Assembly (NCBI GenBank): GCA_049509915.1 | Contig: JBEKZL010000039.1 | Coordinates: forward strand, 1 to 55,196 | Direction: 5' to 3' | Length of the DNA: 55,196 nucleotides | Source of the DNA: JBEKYD01 sp049509915 | GTDB taxonomy: Bacteria > Acidobacteriota > Terriglobia > Bryobacterales > Bryobacteraceae | Shown: in pieces, positions 52,197 through 55,196 of the stretch | How positions within the stretch are numbered: position 1 is the first letter of the stretch | Layout: every line of letters starts with the position of its first letter | Notes under the pieces: model-generated | Databases searched by the model: none | Told to the model about the DNA's origin: nothing | Seen by the model: the letters and a program-made list of their open reading frames with translations, nothing else | Position numbers and translations under genes: made by a program

Positions 52197-53456
52197 CTAC
52201 GCGCCGGCGGCTTTGCCCAGAACTTCCTTGAGGCGCCGCGCCACGATCAGGTCCTCGCCCGGCTCGAGCATCCACACGCCCACCACGATCGTGTTTTCGT
52301 CGGTTGCGAGGCCTGCCCCAGCCTTCTTGCCGGTCTGCGGATTCAGCTCGATACTGGGAGTCCCGCGGCGCAACTCGGCCATTACCTCGGCTGGCCGGAT
52401 TTTGATGCGCCCGGTGTCGTAACGCAGCAGCAGGTGCGGCACGGCATTGGCGGCGACGTTGGGGATCGCCACGCGAGCTTCCAGCGTCGGGATGCTCTTG
52501 AGCTGCGCGGCAATGCGATCGGCGCGACGGCGAAACTCGGCCTCAAAGGCCGCATCGGTCTGGCTGAGAAACCAATCGACCGCGGCCACCATGCCGACGA
52601 TCTGTTCTTTCGAGACCTTCATGCCGCGCCCGACCGCGTCGGAATTGGGGTTATTATTACGCGCGGCCGCCGCAATCAGTTCTTTTCCGCCCAGCAGCAG
52701 ACCGGCATTTTGCGGGCCCCGGATTCCCTTGCCGCCGGAAAACACCACCATATCGAAACCCATCTGCGTGTAATTCCACAAATTCGAGATCGGCGGCACG
52801 TCGGCGGCGGCGTCGATCAGACAAGGCACGCCGTGGGCATGCGCCACGCGGACCCAATCCTCACGGCCGATCTCGCCTTGTTCGGCTGCGTTGAAAAAAT
52901 TGGTCATGACCGTGCGATCGGTGAAGGCGGCCTCATAGTCGGCCAGGGTAACCACTTCGACGAAGCGCGTGCCGCAATTCCGAATGGCATGATCGTATTC
53001 GTAGCGATGGGTTTTCTGCGCGATAACTTCGTTTTTCAACCCCGTCACATCGGTGGGGATGGCGTGAATCGCGGTCTGGTTGCCGCGCGTCATCGCTGCC
53101 GCGGTTGCCAACGTCAGCGCGGAAGCGGCGCCGGCGGTCACCAGCGCGGCCTCGCACTTAAGCCGGCGCGCCAGATATTCTCCCGCCGCCGTCTGCAATT
53201 CCTGCAGGCGAACCGGATGCCTGGCGGCGCGCGCCACCGCCGCCTGCACCGAAGGCGGCATGGTGGAGGCGGTGAGTGCCGTGTACGTGCCCGCCGCATT
53301 GATGATCTTCGTGACGCCGAGCTTCTCGTAATAATCCTCGCCCTCGGGCTCGGGGTGCGTGTCCGCCGCCGCGGAACTCCCTCCGGCGAGTCCGACACCC
53401 GCCACCGCTAAATTCGCCCATCCCAGGAAACCGCGTCGTGTGCGATCGCCGTCCAT
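52197..53456 (-). CDS. Tat-exported SelA/DgaE-like PLP enzyme
   Basis: A 419-residue fold-type I PLP enzyme of the SelA / D-glucosaminate-6-phosphate ammonia-lyase group. Characteristic sequences are KIINAAGTYTALTASTMP near the start, LVTAGAASALTLATAAAMTR (cofactor phosphate region), PCLIDAAADVPP (aspartate) and the Schiff-base lysine in VVFSGGKGIRGPQNAG. The start carries a twin-arginine signal, TRRGFLGWANLAVAGVGLAGG. Cytosolic relatives lack such a signal, so activity outside the cytoplasm is implied, with cofactor loading before Tat export. A strong RBS (AAGGAGGAG) precedes the ATG. Confidence 0.88.
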   Translation of the reverse strand: MDGDRTRRGFLGWANLAVAGVGLAGGSSAAADTHPEPEGEDYYEKLGVTKIINAAGTYTALTASTMPPSVQAAVARAARHPVRLQELQTAAGEYLARRLKCEAALVTAGAASALTLATAAAMTRGNQTAIHAIPTDVTGLKNEVIAQKTHRYEYDHAIRNCGTRFVEVVTLADYEAAFTDRTVMTNFFNAAEQGEIGREDWVRVAHAHGVPCLIDAAADVPPISNLWNYTQMGFDMVVFSGGKGIRGPQNAGLLLGGKELIAAAARNNNPNSDAVGRGMKVSKEQIVGMVAAVDWFLSQTDAAFEAEFRRRADRIAAQLKSIPTLEARVAIPNVAANAVPHLLLRYDTGRIKIRPAEVMAELRRGTPSIELNPQTGKKAGAGLATDENTIVVGVWMLEPGEDLIVARRLKEVLGKAAGA

Positions 53457-53463
53457 AACTCCT

Positions 53464-53491
53464 CCTTGCGCCGATCAGCTAAAATTCTAAT
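53464..53491 (+). promoter_or_regulatory. Candidate promoter of the amidohydrolase genes
   Basis: TTGCGC (53464-53469), a 16-base spacer and TAATAC (53486-53491) resemble a sigma-70 promoter in the 56-base gap between the divergent PLP-enzyme and amidohydrolase genes. It would leave a leader of about 15 bases containing GGAGAG before the ATG. The local AT-richness supports it; nothing else does. Confidence 0.35.
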
Positions 53492-53512
53492 ACAATAACT
53501 CGGAGAGAAAAT

Positions 53513-54763
53513 ATGCCTCGCGGGCGCCTTCCATTGCAATTGTCGACGTCTTTATTGGCGATGGCCTGGGTTTTGAGCGCGCAACCGCGATACGACCTGC
53601 TCCTCAAGGGTGGCCATGCCATCGATCCCAAGAATGGAATCGACCGCGTCATGGACGTGGCCATTTCCGGCGGTAAGATCGCCAGAGTCGCCGCAGGCGT
53701 CGACCCTGGCGAGGCGAAGCAGACTGTCGACGCCGCCGGGTTATACGTTACGCCGGGCTTGGTCGACATCCACGTTCACGTGTATCTTTGGCAGGAGCCG
53801 GGAGGCGAGGCGGCGCAGGCAGACGCGCATTCCTTCCGCAGCGGCGTGACCACCATGGTGGATGCCGGCTCGTCCGGCTGGCGCACGTTTCCGGACTTTC
53901 GCCGGCGCATCATCGATCGTTCGTTGACCCGCATTCTGGCCTTTCTGAACATTGTCGGCGCCGGCATGGGCACGGGCAAGGAAGACGATCCTGCCGAAAT
54001 GGACGCGCAGGCCGCGGCGAAGACGGCCAAGGACAATCCGGATGTCATCGTGGGATTCAAGACCGCTCACTACGCCGGACCCGGTTGGGAATCGGTGGAC
54101 GGCGCGGTGGAAGCGGGAGAGTTGACCGGCCTGCCGGTGATGGTGGACTTCGGACGCATCAACGCCACCCGCAATATCAACGCGTTGTTCCTCGACAAGC
54201 TGCGCCCCGGAGATATCTTTACGCATTGCTTTTCGGGGCATCGCGAGGAACTTCTCGCCAGCGGCAAACTCAATCCCGCCATGGAGGCCGGCCGGAAGCG
54301 CGGCATTGTATTCGACATCGGACACGGCGCCGGAAGCTTCTATTGGTACGTGGCGGTTCCGGCTTATGCCGCCCATTTCTACCCTGACTCGATTTCATCC
54401 GACCTGCACATCAACAGCATGAACGCCGGCATGAAGGACATGACCAATATCATGTCAAAGCTGTTGAACCTCGGGTCGCCCCTGTCGGAGGTGATCCGCA
54501 TGGCTACGTGGGCTCCGGCGCAAGAGATCAAGCGGCCTCTTTTGGGCAGTCTCGATGTGGACGCCGACGCGGATATCGCCGTCCTTCGCCTCGATCGCGG
54601 AAGCTTCGGATTCGTGGATTCGGCGGGTGCCAGGTACCCCGGCAGCCAGTTACTCGTGTGCGAAATGACGCTGCGCGCGGGCAAAGTGATGTGGGACTTG
54701 AACGGCCGCGCCAGCCAGGACTGGAAGACTTTTCCTTACCAGAAAGAAACATGGAAACACTAA
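53513..54763 (+). CDS. Exported COG3964-type amidohydrolase 1
   Basis: A 416-residue amidohydrolase-superfamily enzyme with the N-terminal metal motif VDIHVHVY. The early half-barrel reads YDLLLKGGHAIDPKNGIDRV. A later Lys-containing VGFKTAHYAGPGWE may give the bridging lysine, and FTHCFSGH and FDIGHGAGSF carry the remaining histidines. It resembles COG3964 enzymes (Atu3266/EF0837 group), some of which cleave acetyl esters or amides and which often neighbour SelA-like PLP enzymes, as here. A signal peptide (STSLLAMAWVLSAQ) places it outside the cytoplasm. It overlaps the next gene by 13 bases. Confidence 0.9.
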   Translation: MPRGRLPLQLSTSLLAMAWVLSAQPRYDLLLKGGHAIDPKNGIDRVMDVAISGGKIARVAAGVDPGEAKQTVDAAGLYVTPGLVDIHVHVYLWQEPGGEAAQADAHSFRSGVTTMVDAGSSGWRTFPDFRRRIIDRSLTRILAFLNIVGAGMGTGKEDDPAEMDAQAAAKTAKDNPDVIVGFKTAHYAGPGWESVDGAVEAGELTGLPVMVDFGRINATRNINALFLDKLRPGDIFTHCFSGHREELLASGKLNPAMEAGRKRGIVFDIGHGAGSFYWYVAVPAYAAHFYPDSISSDLHINSMNAGMKDMTNIMSKLLNLGSPLSEVIRMATWAPAQEIKRPLLGSLDVDADADIAVLRLDRGSFGFVDSAGARYPGSQLLVCEMTLRAGKVMWDLNGRASQDWKTFPYQKETWKH

Positions 54764-55196
54764 ACGGGCCTTTGTGGCCAACTCTGATTCTCGCCGGCGC
54801 CAGCCTGGCCTTCGCTCAGCCGCAGCAATACGACCTGCTGCTGCAGGGCGGCCACGTGATCGATGCCAGGAACAATATCGACGCGGTGACCGACGTCGCC
54901 ATTCGTGGCGGCAAAATCGCCCTGGTGGCGCTGCACATCGATCCGGCGCAGGCCTTCAAGGTGGTCAACGTCGCCGGACTCTATGTTACGCCGGGGCTGG
55001 TGGATATTCACGTACACGTTTACACGGGGACCGGGGAGCCGCATTCCTACGCGGGAGACAACAGCTTATATCCTGATGGATACATGTTTCGCGTGGGCGT
55101 GACCACGGTAGCCGACGCCGGTTGCGCCGGCTGGCGGAACTTCGAGGATTTCAAACAGCGTGTCATCGATCGCGCCAAGACCCGCGTGCTGGCGTT
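54751..55196 (+). CDS. Exported COG3964-type amidohydrolase 2 (partial, runs off the window)
   Basis: From ATG 54751 the frame is open to the window edge (about 148 residues seen). It starts with a signal peptide (LILAGASLAFAQ) and repeats the order of its neighbour: YDLLLQGGHVIDARNNIDAV, the metal motif VDIHVHVY and FRVGVTTVADAG. The two genes are clear tandem paralogues, about half identical over the visible part. The start overlaps the end of copy 1 by 13 bases. Confidence 0.9.
   Translation, partial: METLNGPLWPTLILAGASLAFAQPQQYDLLLQGGHVIDARNNIDAVTDVAIRGGKIALVALHIDPAQAFKVVNVAGLYVTPGLVDIHVHVYTGTGEPHSYAGDNSLYPDGYMFRVGVTTVADAGCAGWRNFEDFKQRVIDRAKTRVLA

Noticed and set aside
51969..53411. 480-aa plus-strand ORF over the PIG-L and PLP genes
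   Set aside because: Spans two real minus-strand genes and has no homology.
1..55196. tRNA, rRNA, phage attachment sites, CRISPR arrays
   Set aside because: Read through for T-arm-like sequence, integrases and regular repeats; none was convincing by eye.

Overview
The window is 55 kb of high-GC bacterial chromosome with no tRNA, rRNA, phage or CRISPR locus. Gene content points to Acidobacteria of the Solibacter/Bryobacter type. The evidence is a DUF1800-DUF1501 pair, an Oar-like TonB receptor with a carboxypeptidase-regulatory N-terminus, an SBBP beta-propeller protein, a DUF5117-type zinc metalloprotease, and many exported (Sec or Tat) glycoside hydrolases, esterases and amidohydrolases. 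This assignment is an inference from family content; no marker gene is present.

Layout. 1-3000: an upstream region with a long inverted repeat, an exported metalloprotease and a terminator-like hairpin. 3064-14370 (minus strand): one compact chemosensory operon read as receiver-SpoIIE phosphatase, RsbW-like ATPase, STAS protein, CheA-receiver hybrid, MCP2, CheW, two short MCP N-terminal relics, MCP1 (with a c-type haem motif in its sensor domain), CheB, CheR. Several of its genes overlap by 4 bases. There is no separate CheY and no flagellar gene, so it looks like a chemosensory array tied to a phosphatase/anti-sigma/STAS partner switch rather than to motility. 14556-21000: DUF1501, DUF1800, msrA, a YfcE-like phosphoesterase and the SBBP protein. 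20966-22009: gene-poor, with one small secreted Cys protein. 22010-28000: a serine hydrolase, a GH35-like lipoprotein and a GH2 beta-galactosidase. 28257-35661: a likely acquired island with a frameshifted FkbM methyltransferase and three tandem membrane glycosyltransferases whose C-termini carry discoidin or CBM-like domains, followed by an IS21 istA fragment. 35989-40136: a polyol-type ABC transporter (binding protein, two permeases, ATPase). 40282-45620: a degraded stretch with a frameshifted carboxylesterase, a frameshifted M19 dipeptidase, an intact feruloyl-esterase-like gene and a sigma-54 activator with an internal deletion. 45773-48985: the TonB receptor. 49211-55196: a coupled DUF362 pair, a PIG-L deacetylase, a Tat-exported SelA/DgaE-like PLP enzyme and two tandem COG3964-type amidohydrolases, the last cut by the window edge.

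The most interesting items are the chemosensory/partner-switch operon with its haem-motif receptor and receptor relics, the glycosyltransferase-discoidin fusions, and the apparently periplasmic PLP enzyme/amidohydrolase module. Four genes (STAS, FkbM, esterase, M19) are split by single-base frameshifts. Three of these can be closed by changing a G/C run by one base, so sequencing or assembly error must be excluded before calling them decayed.
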